A DNA stretch of 11,207 nt from Alkaliphilus sp. GTDB lineage: Bacteria; Bacillota; Clostridia; Peptostreptococcales; Natronincolaceae. Below, one piece after another: positions 1 through 5,504 of the stretch. The stretch spans positions 1-11,207 of the forward strand of contig JALNXC010000014.1 of assembly GCA_023230535.1 (NCBI GenBank), given 5' to 3'. Below the pieces are notes generated by a model, which saw only the letters and a list, made by a program, of their open reading frames with translations, searched no databases and was not told the origin of the DNA. Each line of letters starts with the position of its first letter. Positions within the stretch are counted from its first letter, which is position 1. Both the position numbers and the translations under genes were made by a program.

Positions 1-453
1 AGGGCTTCTTGTCATGATCATTCCTATGGGTACCTTATTTATATCTATACCACACATAGTGCTTTTTAAAAAATCTTTTCGAGATACTACCCCAACAAGT
101 GAACCTTCAGAGACAACAAAAATGGTTCCGACATCTTCTAAAAACAATGTGACTATAGCATCATAAACCGAATTTTTTTCTGTTACAATGATCGGCAATG
201 ACATAATATCCTCCACTTTGATGCCTTTTACTTTTTGCGCAAAAATATTAATATTTGAGTTACCCGAATAAAAATATCCGACTTTAGGTCTCGCATCTAA
301 AATTCCAATCATAGTCAAAACCGTTAAATCCGGCCTTAGTGTAGCCCTCGTTACATTGAGATATTTCGCAATTTGTCTACTCGTTATAGGTTCATTTTCC
401 TGTACGATTTCCACGATTCTCTTTTGCCTATTTGAAAGTTCTATGAATATCAC
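1..453 (-). CDS. ccpN: CcpN/YqzB-type HTH-CBS transcriptional repressor (3' end cut off)
   Basis: My own translation of the minus strand gives 151 residues before the window ends. An N-terminal winged helix-turn-helix (about residues 5-60) contains RQIAKYLNVTRATLRPDL, followed by ARPKVGYFYSG. A first CBS domain then has VYDAIVTLFLEDVGTIFVV and GVVSRKDFL, and a second begins at the edge (GMIMTRSP). This closely matches B. subtilis CcpN, which represses gluconeogenic genes (gapB, pckA) under glycolytic conditions and senses nucleotides through its CBS pair. As in Bacillus, the gene lies directly after glycyl-tRNA synthetase; a YqfL-type kinase gene would be expected next. The start is uncertain. 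GTG at 453-451 fits the Bacillus protein length but lies inside the Shine-Dalgarno sequence. ATA at 444-442 has ideal spacing but is a rare start codon. An in-frame TAA at 468-466 rules out a longer form. Confidence 0.93.
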   Translation of the reverse strand, partial: MIFIELSNRQKRIVEIVQENEPITSRQIAKYLNVTRATLRPDLTVLTMIGILDARPKVGYFYSGNSNINIFAQKVKGIKVEDIMSLPIIVTEKNSVYDAIVTLFLEDVGTIFVVSEGSLVGVVSRKDFLKSTMCGIDINKVPIGMIMTRSP

Positions 454-461
454 CCCTTTTA

Positions 462-472
462 TGTGTTATGCT
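462..472. promoter_or_regulatory. Additional CcpN-like half-site
   Basis: TGTGTTATGCT is a direct copy of the palindrome's TGTGTTA and fits TRTGHYATAYW at 10 of 11 positions. It lies 7 bp from the palindrome and just upstream of the ccpN Shine-Dalgarno sequence. CcpN is reported to bind more than one site cooperatively at its B. subtilis targets, so a flanking box is plausible. Confidence 0.5.
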
Positions 473-479
473 ATTTTTT

Positions 480-509
480 AATGTGTTATATTATATAATT
501 TAACACATT
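480..509. promoter_or_regulatory. 30-bp palindrome with CcpN operator boxes upstream of ccpN
   Basis: Nine-base arms AATGTGTTA (480-488) and TAACACATT (501-509) flank an AT-rich centre that also pairs, leaving only the 489/500 pair mismatched. Plus-strand 482-492, TGTGTTATATT, fits the published B. subtilis CcpN consensus TRTGHYATAYW (from memory) at all 11 positions. The opposite arm (minus strand 507-497) fits at 10 of 11. A minus-strand TATAAT lies at 495-490 inside the palindrome, so bound repressor would cover the -10 region. No good -35 is visible 16-18 nt upstream. Autoregulation of ccpN is my inference. Confidence 0.7.
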
Positions 510-537
510 TAATAATGTTTTTCTATAATTTTCATTT

Positions 538-1926
538 TTAATATTTGAGTTTCTCATCTAAATAACATTTTAATCCTTCAATAGCGACCCTCTCCTGTGC
601 CATAGTGTCTCGATATCTTATAGTAACACAATTATCTTCCAATGAATCAAAATCAAAGGTAATACAAAAAGGGGTCCCAATTTCATCATGTCTTCTGTAC
701 CTTCTACCTATACTTCCCGAGTCATCATAATCAACCATATAATTTTCAGAAAGCCTTCTATAAATTTCCAAGGTTTGCTCCTTTAATTTTTTAGAAAGCG
801 GAAATACCGCTGCTTTAAAAGGAGCTAATATAGGATGGAGTTTCAATACCGCTCTTATCTCTTTTTCATTTACAATTTCTTCAGTATAAGAATCAACTAA
901 AAATGCTAAGATAAGACGGTCCACCCCTACGGAAGGCTCTATACAATATGGTACATATTCTTCATCGGTAATCGGATCCTGATAAATAAAACTTTCACCG
1001 GAATATTTGCCGTGTTGTTTCAAATCAAAATCCGTTCTATTGGCAATACCCCAAAGTTCCTCCCAACCAAATGGAAACTTATATTCAAAATCTGTTGTTG
1101 CCTTGCTGTAATGCGATAATTCTTCTTTGCTGTGGTCACGAAAACGAATATTTTCTTCATTTAAATTTAGGCCCAATAACCAATCTTTACAAAAATCTTT
1201 CCAATAATCAAACCATTTCATATCCTCCTGGGGCTTACAAAAAAACTCTAATTCCATCTGCTCAAATTCTCTCGTTCTAAATATAAAATTGCCTGGGGTA
1301 ATTTCATTTCTAAATGCTTTTCCAATTTGCCCTATTCCAAAAGGTATTTTCCTTCTTGATGCTCTTAAAATATTTTTAAAATTTAGGAAGATTCCCTGTG
1401 CTGTTTCAGGCCTTAGATATATTTCTGTACCGGAGTCCTCTGTTACCCCTTGGAAAGTTTTAAACATCAGATTAAATTGGCGAATATCGGTAAAATCATT
1501 TGAACCGCATTCAGGACAAACAATATTCTTTTCTTTTATATAGGATTGCATCTTCCCATTGTCCCAGGATTCTACAATAGCCTTATTATTATGTTTATGC
1601 ATATATTCCTCTATTAATTTATCCGCTCTAAAACGGGATTTACATTTTTTACAATCCATTAACGGATCCCTAAAACCTTCAATATGTCCCGAAGCTTCCC
1701 ATGTTTTGGGATTCATTAAAATAGCAGAATCCAATCCGACATTGTACTCACTCTGCTGTATAAATTTTTTCCACCATGCTTTTTTAATATTGTTCTTCAA
1801 TTCTACTCCTAAAGGTCCATAGTCCCATGCATTTGCAAGCCCTCCGTATATTTCAGAACCCGGGAATATAAAACCCCTTGATTTAGCTAAAGAAACTATC
1901 TTTTCCATTACTTTTTCCGTCATCAT
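538..1926 (-). CDS. glyS: Glycyl-tRNA synthetase, single-chain (alpha2) type
   Basis: This class II synthetase charges tRNA-Gly in the cytoplasm and is 462 aa from the preferred start, a normal length for the homodimeric type. Numbered from that start, residues 23-40 hold the N-terminal FPGSEIYGGLANAWDYGP block. Residues 92-95 and 137-140 form two CxxC pairs (CKKC, CPEC), probably a zinc-binding insertion. Motif 2 lies around 206-229 (RNEITPGNFIFRTREFEQ), motif 3 around 334-343 (GVDRLILAFL), and the anticodon-binding domain runs from about 363 to the end (GRRYRRHDEIGTPFC). The preferred start is ATG at 1926-1924, because GGAGG at 1939-1935 lies 8 nt upstream. The longer ORF from ATG 1941 would begin inside that Shine-Dalgarno sequence. 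The gene has its own promoter and glycine T-box. It differs from the two-subunit GlyQ/GlyS enzyme of Bacillus. Confidence 0.97.
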   Translation of the reverse strand: MMTEKVMEKIVSLAKSRGFIFPGSEIYGGLANAWDYGPLGVELKNNIKKAWWKKFIQQSEYNVGLDSAILMNPKTWEASGHIEGFRDPLMDCKKCKSRFRADKLIEEYMHKHNNKAIVESWDNGKMQSYIKEKNIVCPECGSNDFTDIRQFNLMFKTFQGVTEDSGTEIYLRPETAQGIFLNFKNILRASRRKIPFGIGQIGKAFRNEITPGNFIFRTREFEQMELEFFCKPQEDMKWFDYWKDFCKDWLLGLNLNEENIRFRDHSKEELSHYSKATTDFEYKFPFGWEELWGIANRTDFDLKQHGKYSGESFIYQDPITDEEYVPYCIEPSVGVDRLILAFLVDSYTEEIVNEKEIRAVLKLHPILAPFKAAVFPLSKKLKEQTLEIYRRLSENYMVDYDDSGSIGRRYRRHDEIGTPFCITFDFDSLEDNCVTIRYRDTMAQERVAIEGLKCYLDEKLKY

Positions 1927-1957
1927 TTTGTTTTCCTCCATTTGATATTTTAAGATT

Positions 1958-2010
1958 AAAAAATAAAGCCCTTCATCTCTAACTCTTAAAAGTTAGGGAC
2001 GAAAGACCTC
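1958..2010 (-). terminator. Intrinsic terminator of the glycine T-box
   Basis: On the minus strand a long hairpin has its core at CTAAC (1997-1993) pairing with GTTAG, and continues downward through GTC/GAT and CTTT/AAGG pairs with G-U wobbles. A T-rich run (TTTATTTTT, about 1967-1958) follows. Its 5' side lies just after the T-box sequence, the expected position for the mutually exclusive antiterminator. It ends about 30 nt before the glyS start. Confidence 0.85.
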
Positions 2011-2166
2011 TCTTCCGCGGTTCCACCCTAGTTGGCTAAAAAACCCACTTTAATTAACATCACTAAAAGGCGCCTTTCACCGATAAACTGCCGGGCTTAC
2101 ACCGTCCCCGACTCGCTGATATAAAATCAGTTCTTATTCCTTATCATTGTAATGTACTATTTAATT
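1958..2166 (-). ncRNA. Glycine T-box riboswitch leader of glyS
   Basis: The minus strand carries the canonical T-box sequence AGGGTGGAACCGCG (2029-2016), which pairs with the acceptor end of uncharged tRNA. Upstream, the classical Stem I distal motif CAGCGAGTCGGGGACGGTG, then TAAGCCCGGC, lies at about 2120-2090. The segment GTGAAAGGCGCC (2080-2069) follows, with GGC (2074-2072) as the likely specifier codon, which decodes glycine and matches the downstream synthetase. In T-boxes, uncharged tRNA stabilises an antiterminator, so transcription of the synthetase gene rises when the amino acid is scarce. The limits are approximate: the 5' end is set by the promoter and the 3' end by the terminator T-run. 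Confidence 0.95.
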
Positions 2167-2173
2167 TAAGTTT

Positions 2174-2202
2174 AATTTAGCAAACTATAGTAGCTTTGTC
2201 AA
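2174..2202 (-). promoter_or_regulatory. Sigma-A-type promoter for the T-box/glyS transcript
   Basis: A perfect -35 TTGACA (2202-2197) is followed after exactly 17 nt by TAAATT (2179-2174), which matches TATAAT at 4 of 6 positions. The predicted transcription start is near 2166, just upstream of T-box Stem I. It lies between the DUF4342 stop codon and the riboswitch. Confidence 0.75.
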
Positions 2203-2223
2203 TGGTGATATCAAATTTTTATA

Positions 2224-2763
2224 TTAAAAATATTCATCATCTAAATTATCATTAACCTCTTCGCGCTTTTCTTTATCTATTATAATATCCTCAGTTTTTT
2301 TAGCCTTGTCGGTATTTGCACCCTTTTTACCTCCAACCATATCCCTGATTCCCGAAACGGTCTCTTCGGCTATTTCATTGATATCAACAACCTCACCGCT
2401 GTCTTTAACTATTTCTATAGTTGATTTAGTAATCAATGCGGCAGCTATACCCAGTAAGGATATTGTAGGATATAGCATCACTCCTATGGCACCGGCCGTT
2501 ATAGGAACATTTAACAAAATTTCTCCATCCTTTTTTAAAATAATACGCGATACGTTGCCTTTTCTAATGACGGCCTTTAATTTTTCAACAATCTCGTTTC
2601 CCACAGAAGACATTGTATCCATCCAAGTCTTACCATGTTTTTCCTCAATAAATATTATAGTTTCTATAACATCTCCATCATTTTGCTCCAAGGCTTCCTT
2701 AGCCTCTTTATATGAAACCCCTGTTCTTTCTCTGATTATATCGATTTTTTCCAAAGTAATCAT
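2224..2763 (-). CDS. DUF4342 protein with N-terminal UBA/TS-N-like domain
   Basis: The function is unknown. The preferred start gives 179 aa. Residues 1-42 (ITLEKIDIIRERTGVSYKEA...EQNDGDVIETI) look like the three-helix UBA/TS-N fold seen in EF-Ts. Residues about 52-118 resemble the DUF4342 domain, including a hydrophobic stretch at about 87-111 (VPITAGAIGVMLYPTISLLG) that could insert in or contact the membrane. The last 50 residues are charged and look disordered. The start is ATG 2763-2761, because GGAGG (2775-2771) sits 7 nt upstream. The longer ORF from ATG 2781 includes the Shine-Dalgarno sequence as codons and begins directly after the recO stop. The gene follows recO by 18 nt and is probably co-transcribed with it. 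Family assignment is from recognition of sequence pattern, not a search. Confidence 0.8.
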   Translation of the reverse strand: MITLEKIDIIRERTGVSYKEAKEALEQNDGDVIETIIFIEEKHGKTWMDTMSSVGNEIVEKLKAVIRKGNVSRIILKKDGEILLNVPITAGAIGVMLYPTISLLGIAAALITKSTIEIVKDSGEVVDINEIAEETVSGIRDMVGGKKGANTDKAKKTEDIIIDKEKREEVNDNLDDEYF

Positions 2764-2781
2764 ATTTTTTCCTCCCCTCAT

Positions 2782-3522
2782 TTATAATTTTTCCGCCATT
2801 TCCAGGCTCTTAAAATTATGCTTATTGGTATATGTCAATATATATTGTCTCAATATTCTTCCAAGTTCAATATTTAAATGCCTGCTGATTTTTAGGTTCT
2901 TTATCTCTTCCATATCCCTAGTCAATAGATATATAGCCAATTTAACGGTTGTATTTCCTATTTTTATTGCAAATGAATCCGTACCGAAACATGAGGAACA
3001 GAGTAATCCGCCTTGTTCCGCACTAAACCTCCATGATATAGATTGTTTGTTCGCACAATGAACACAATTCATAAGATGAGGCCTATAACCTACATAGTTC
3101 ATTAACTTTATCTCGAATGCGCGAATAATGGGGTTTATTTCTATATCATCTTCCTTTAATATATATAGTGTCTCCCCTAAAAGGTTAAAAAGCCTATTAT
3201 TGGTCTGGCCTTCCGTTATCACGGTTTCTATTAACTCCACCAAATAAGCGGCATAAGATAGTTTTTTTAAGTTCTCTCTCAACGGATAAAATATTTCTCT
3301 CACATCACATTGATTTACGGTATATAAGCTTCTGCCCTTATACAATACGAATTCACTATAGGAAAAGGGTTGAATTCCGGCCAATAAATTGCTTTTAGGC
3401 CTGTAGGCTCCTTTGGCAATAGCATTTATCCTGCCGGCTTTTCGTGTAAAAATCGTCAGTAAACTGTCAGTCTCTCTATATTTTCTATTTCTTAATACAA
3501 AACCTTCTGTAATAATTAACAT
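2782..3522 (-). CDS. recO: DNA repair and recombination protein RecO
   Basis: RecO works with RecR (and RecF) to load RecA on SSB-coated single-stranded DNA and anneals strands in recombinational repair. The 246-aa length is normal. The N-terminal OB fold covers about residues 1-80 (EGFVLRNRKYRETDSLLTIF, then GRINAIAKGAYRPKS), followed by a helical domain. A four-cysteine zinc site is formed by C153, C156, C175 and C178 (CVHC...CSSC), as in Gram-positive RecO. ATG 3522 aligns with the B. subtilis N-terminus. The start has no good Shine-Dalgarno sequence: the nearest, AAAGG at 3545-3541, is 18 nt away. A nine-codon ORF including stop (3551-3525, MWKGRIKS) ends 2 nt before the start and could couple translation. 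Upstream is a 188-nt non-coding region. Confidence 0.95.
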   Translation of the reverse strand: MLIITEGFVLRNRKYRETDSLLTIFTRKAGRINAIAKGAYRPKSNLLAGIQPFSYSEFVLYKGRSLYTVNQCDVREIFYPLRENLKKLSYAAYLVELIETVITEGQTNNRLFNLLGETLYILKEDDIEINPIIRAFEIKLMNYVGYRPHLMNCVHCANKQSISWRFSAEQGGLLCSSCFGTDSFAIKIGNTTVKLAIYLLTRDMEEIKNLKISRHLNIELGRILRQYILTYTNKHNFKSLEMAEKL

Positions 3523-3563
3523 TTTTAACTTTTTATTCTACCTTTCCACATGAAAAATTATAA

Positions 3564-3682
3564 ATTATTGCTATATAATATAATAAGGCCTTGGGAATCC
3601 GGCATATTATGAATGTCCCGGGATGATAAAATATAGAAAATTCATAACAGTGACAAAAATGCAAGGCTTTCATAGCAATAAT
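3564..3682. repeat. Pair of 11-bp perfect inverted repeats in the yqzL-recO gap
   Basis: ATTATTGCTAT (3564-3574) and its exact reverse complement ATAGCAATAAT (3672-3682) are 97 nt apart. Inside them GCCTTG (3587-3592) and CAAGGC (3662-3667) form a second pair, offset by several unpaired bases on the left side. This could fold into a long-armed RNA or be a small decayed element. I see no target-site duplication. Confidence 0.45.
3628..3656 (-). promoter_or_regulatory. Candidate promoter for recO
   Basis: TTGTCA (3656-3651, 5 of 6 to TTGACA) is followed after 17 nt by TATTTT (3633-3628, 4 of 6 to TATAAT). It lies in the gap between yqzL and recO and would give a leader of roughly 100 nt. Chance matches of this quality occur in AT-rich DNA, so this is tentative. 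It lies inside the inverted-repeat pair at 3564-3682. Confidence 0.35.
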
Positions 3683-3710
3683 AAAAAGGGATTTAAATAA
3701 TTTTGAGTAT

Positions 3711-3893
3711 TTAGGTCATAATCGTAATTTCGTTCATTTCTAATGTTTCCTCAGTATAAATATTGTTTTTCTCATCCCCATTATAACAGTATTTGTTGAA
3801 TTCTCCTGAATTTACATCACATTCCTTTAGATACATATAGGCATATATATTTCCTGTCTTTTTAAAAATATTCCACATTATTTTATTCAGCAT
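3711..3893 (-). CDS. yqzL: YqzL family small protein
   Basis: This 60-aa protein has an N-terminal core WNIFKKTGNIYAYMYLKE (residues 7-24) that matches the pattern I recall for the YqzL family (WxxFxxTGNxxxYLLxKE). In B. subtilis yqzL also lies between era and recO, so position supports the call. The function is unknown. The start is ATG 3893-3891, because AGGGGA (3906-3901) lies 7 nt upstream. An in-frame TTG at 3899 would be only 1 nt from that Shine-Dalgarno sequence. The C-terminal 35 residues are polar and acidic (YTEETLEMNE) and show no recognisable domain; the Bacillus protein is somewhat shorter. The gene lies 106 nt after era. Confidence 0.8.
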   Translation of the reverse strand: MLNKIMWNIFKKTGNIYAYMYLKECDVNSGEFNKYCYNGDEKNNIYTEETLEMNEITIMT

Positions 3894-3911
3894 AAACAAG
3901 TCCCCTCTCGT

Positions 3912-3930
3912 AATAGTATCTTACACTATT
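3912..3930 (-). other. Small hairpin just upstream of the yqzL ribosome binding site
   Basis: The plus strand has AATAGT (3912-3917) and ACTATT (3925-3930), a perfect six-base inverted repeat with a seven-base loop. It ends 5 nt before the yqzL Shine-Dalgarno sequence. The stem is AT-rich and no T-run follows on the minus strand, so it is not a terminator. A role in yqzL translation is possible but not shown. Confidence 0.3.
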
Positions 3931-3999
3931 TTTTGCATTTAGAGCCTCGCTATACATTGTAAATTTTACTATTATTATTTTTTATCCGACAGGATTTAG

Positions 4000-4887
4000 T
4001 TATTCATAACCCAAATCTCTCAACATACTATCCTTATCTCTCCAATTTTCTTTTACTTTAACCCATAATTCCAGATATATCTTTGAACCTAAAAGCTTTT
4101 CTATATCTTTTCTTGCACTTTTACCTATGCCTTTTAGTTTTCTACCATTCTTACCAATAATAATACCTTTATGAGATTTTTTTTCACAATATATTGTGGC
4201 ACTGATATCTACTATATCTTTATTGGGTCTTTTTGCCATCACATTAATTTCTACAGCTACTCCATGGGGAATTTCCTGTTCCGTATAATGAAGAATTTTT
4301 TCTCTTATAAGTTCTGCTACAATTAAACGTTCCGGTTGATCCGTAATCATATGGCCCGGAAAATATTTTGGTCCTTCAGGCAAATAATTTACTATAAGAT
4401 TTATTAAATTATCTAAATTAGCCCCTTCCAGAGCTGAAACAGCTATTATATTTTTAAACAGCCCCGTCTCTTCATATTTATCATATAATTCGTCCAAACT
4501 CTGCTGATTCATTTTGTCAATTTTGTTTATTACTAAAATAACAGGTGTGCCTATACCTTCCAATTGTTCTATAATATATTTATCGCCGGGCCCGATTGAA
4601 GAACTGTCATCTACTATAAATAATATCACATCTACTTCTTGCAATGCATCCTTAGCTACCCTGACCATATATTGGCCTAACCTGTGCTTAGGCCTGTGTA
4701 TTCCCGGCGTATCCAAGAATATAATCTGATAATTTTCCTGTGTATATACACATTGTATTTTATTTCTTGTGGTTTGAGGTTTATCCGATATAATAGCAAT
4801 TTTTTCACCGATTATTTTATTCATAAGTGTTGATTTCCCTACATTTGGCCTTCCTATAATAGTTACAAATCCCGACCTAAATTCCAT
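4000..4887 (-). CDS. era: GTPase Era
   Basis: Era is an essential GTPase that binds the 3' end of 16S rRNA and acts late in 30S subunit assembly. The preferred start gives 295 aa, typical for the family. G1 is GRPNVGKST (residues 12-20), followed by the switch region SDKPQTTRNK, G3 DTPG (59-62), G4 NKID (121-124) and G5 SALEG (151-155). The C-terminal KH domain contains IIIGKNGRKLKGIG and ends LRDLGYE. The start is ATG 4887-4885, with GGGAG 8 nt upstream; the protein then begins MEFRSGFVTIIG, matching the SGFVSIIG N-terminus of Bacillus Era. A longer ORF from ATG 4902 would include the Shine-Dalgarno sequence. The start lies 11 bp inside the end of cdd, so translation is probably coupled. Confidence 0.98.
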   Translation of the reverse strand: MEFRSGFVTIIGRPNVGKSTLMNKIIGEKIAIISDKPQTTRNKIQCVYTQENYQIIFLDTPGIHRPKHRLGQYMVRVAKDALQEVDVILFIVDDSSSIGPGDKYIIEQLEGIGTPVILVINKIDKMNQQSLDELYDKYEETGLFKNIIAVSALEGANLDNLINLIVNYLPEGPKYFPGHMITDQPERLIVAELIREKILHYTEQEIPHGVAVEINVMAKRPNKDIVDISATIYCEKKSHKGIIIGKNGRKLKGIGKSARKDIEKLLGSKIYLELWVKVKENWRDKDSMLRDLGYE

Positions 4888-5299
4888 AGTTGCATCTCCC
4901 ATCTATTTTTTTTAGGCTTTCGGGGGAAAAGGCATAAGGTAATAAATCATCTATAGTATATATCTTAAAATCACATTCCGATCTTGCAACTATAATTTTA
5001 ATTTTGTCGCCAAACTCCATTATCACCTGTCTACAAATTCCACATGGATATATGTAAGTATCCGAATCACTGATCACAGCTATAGCCTTTATATCACGCT
5101 CGCCTTCCGAAACAGCTTTAAATAATGCCGTTCTCTCGGCACAATTCGTTCCCGCATAAGATGCGCACTCTATATTGCATCCCGTATACACTTTCCCTTC
5201 TCCGGTAAGCAAAGCCGCCCCTACGGAAAATTTGGAATATGGTACATAGGCATTTTGTTTTGCCTCAATTGCCTTTTTAATTAATTCTTCATATGTCAA
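4877..5299 (-). CDS. cdd: Cytidine deaminase
   Basis: This enzyme converts cytidine and deoxycytidine to uridine and deoxyuridine in pyrimidine salvage. It is the small, zinc-dependent, homotetrameric type, 140 aa from the preferred start. Zinc ligands are C53 in NCAERTALFKA and C86 and C89 in PCGICRQVI, with catalytic E55. The preferred start is TTG 5299-5297: GGAGG at 5312-5308 lies 8 nt upstream, and the resulting N-terminus (MTYEELIKKA) aligns with Bacillus Cdd (MNRQELITEA). The ATG at 5314 lies at the front of the Shine-Dalgarno sequence, and the ATG at 5305 is only 2 nt after it. The stop codon overlaps the start region of era. Adjacency of cdd and era is the usual Firmicutes arrangement. 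Confidence 0.96.
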   Translation of the reverse strand: MTYEELIKKAIEAKQNAYVPYSKFSVGAALLTGEGKVYTGCNIECASYAGTNCAERTALFKAVSEGERDIKAIAVISDSDTYIYPCGICRQVIMEFGDKIKIIVARSECDFKIYTIDDLLPYAFSPESLKKIDGRCNYGI

Positions 5300-5367
5300 A
5301 AACATCGCCTCCATTATTGCTGAATGCTACAACAAGTTATCATATGGACCCCTATTAAAACGAAAGC

Positions 5368-5395
5368 ACCATAGGCCAAACTCAATAAGGGTCAA
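5368..5395 (-). promoter_or_regulatory. Weak promoter candidate for cdd-era
   Basis: TTGACC (5395-5390) and TATGGT (5373-5368) are separated by 16 nt on the minus strand, in the 205-nt gap between the DUF3048 gene and cdd. Both boxes are imperfect (5 of 6 and 4 of 6). The gap is the longest in the right-hand part of the window, so a promoter here makes sense. I see no convincing terminator after the DUF3048 gene. Confidence 0.25.
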
Positions 5396-5504
5396 ATTTA
5401 CACAGCCGGAAGAAATGAACAAGTTTGCAGTGTTTGATCGTATATTCCAAATATCTCAAAATTATTGGGATATAAAACTTCCATAACAATGAACATGTTG
5501 TTGC

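Noticed and set aside
1071..1822. Three plus-strand frames opposite the glycyl-tRNA synthetase gene.
   Set aside because: They are antisense to a clearly identified enzyme and contain no domain or ribosome binding site.
2306..3061. Long plus-strand reading frame of 251 codons.
   Set aside because: It lies antisense to DUF4342 and recO, both supported by domains and ribosome binding sites. It has no recognisable domain and crosses the gene boundary, so it is a shadow of AT-rich coding sequence.
3984..3995. Possible terminator after era (ATCC and GGAT around a four-base loop).
   Set aside because: The stem is only 4 bp and on the transcribed strand it is followed by A's, not T's, so it cannot be an intrinsic terminator for era.
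5398..5484. 28-codon minus-strand ORF (MEVLYPNN...) in the DUF3048-cdd gap.
   Set aside because: There is no Shine-Dalgarno sequence upstream of its ATG and no recognisable protein pattern. ORFs of this length are common by chance in AT-rich intergenic DNA.
5400..5504. Short inverted repeats (ATATT/AATAT, AACATGTT) after the DUF3048 gene as a terminator.
   Set aside because: Stems are 4-5 bp, AT-rich and lack a following T-run, so I cannot support a terminator here.
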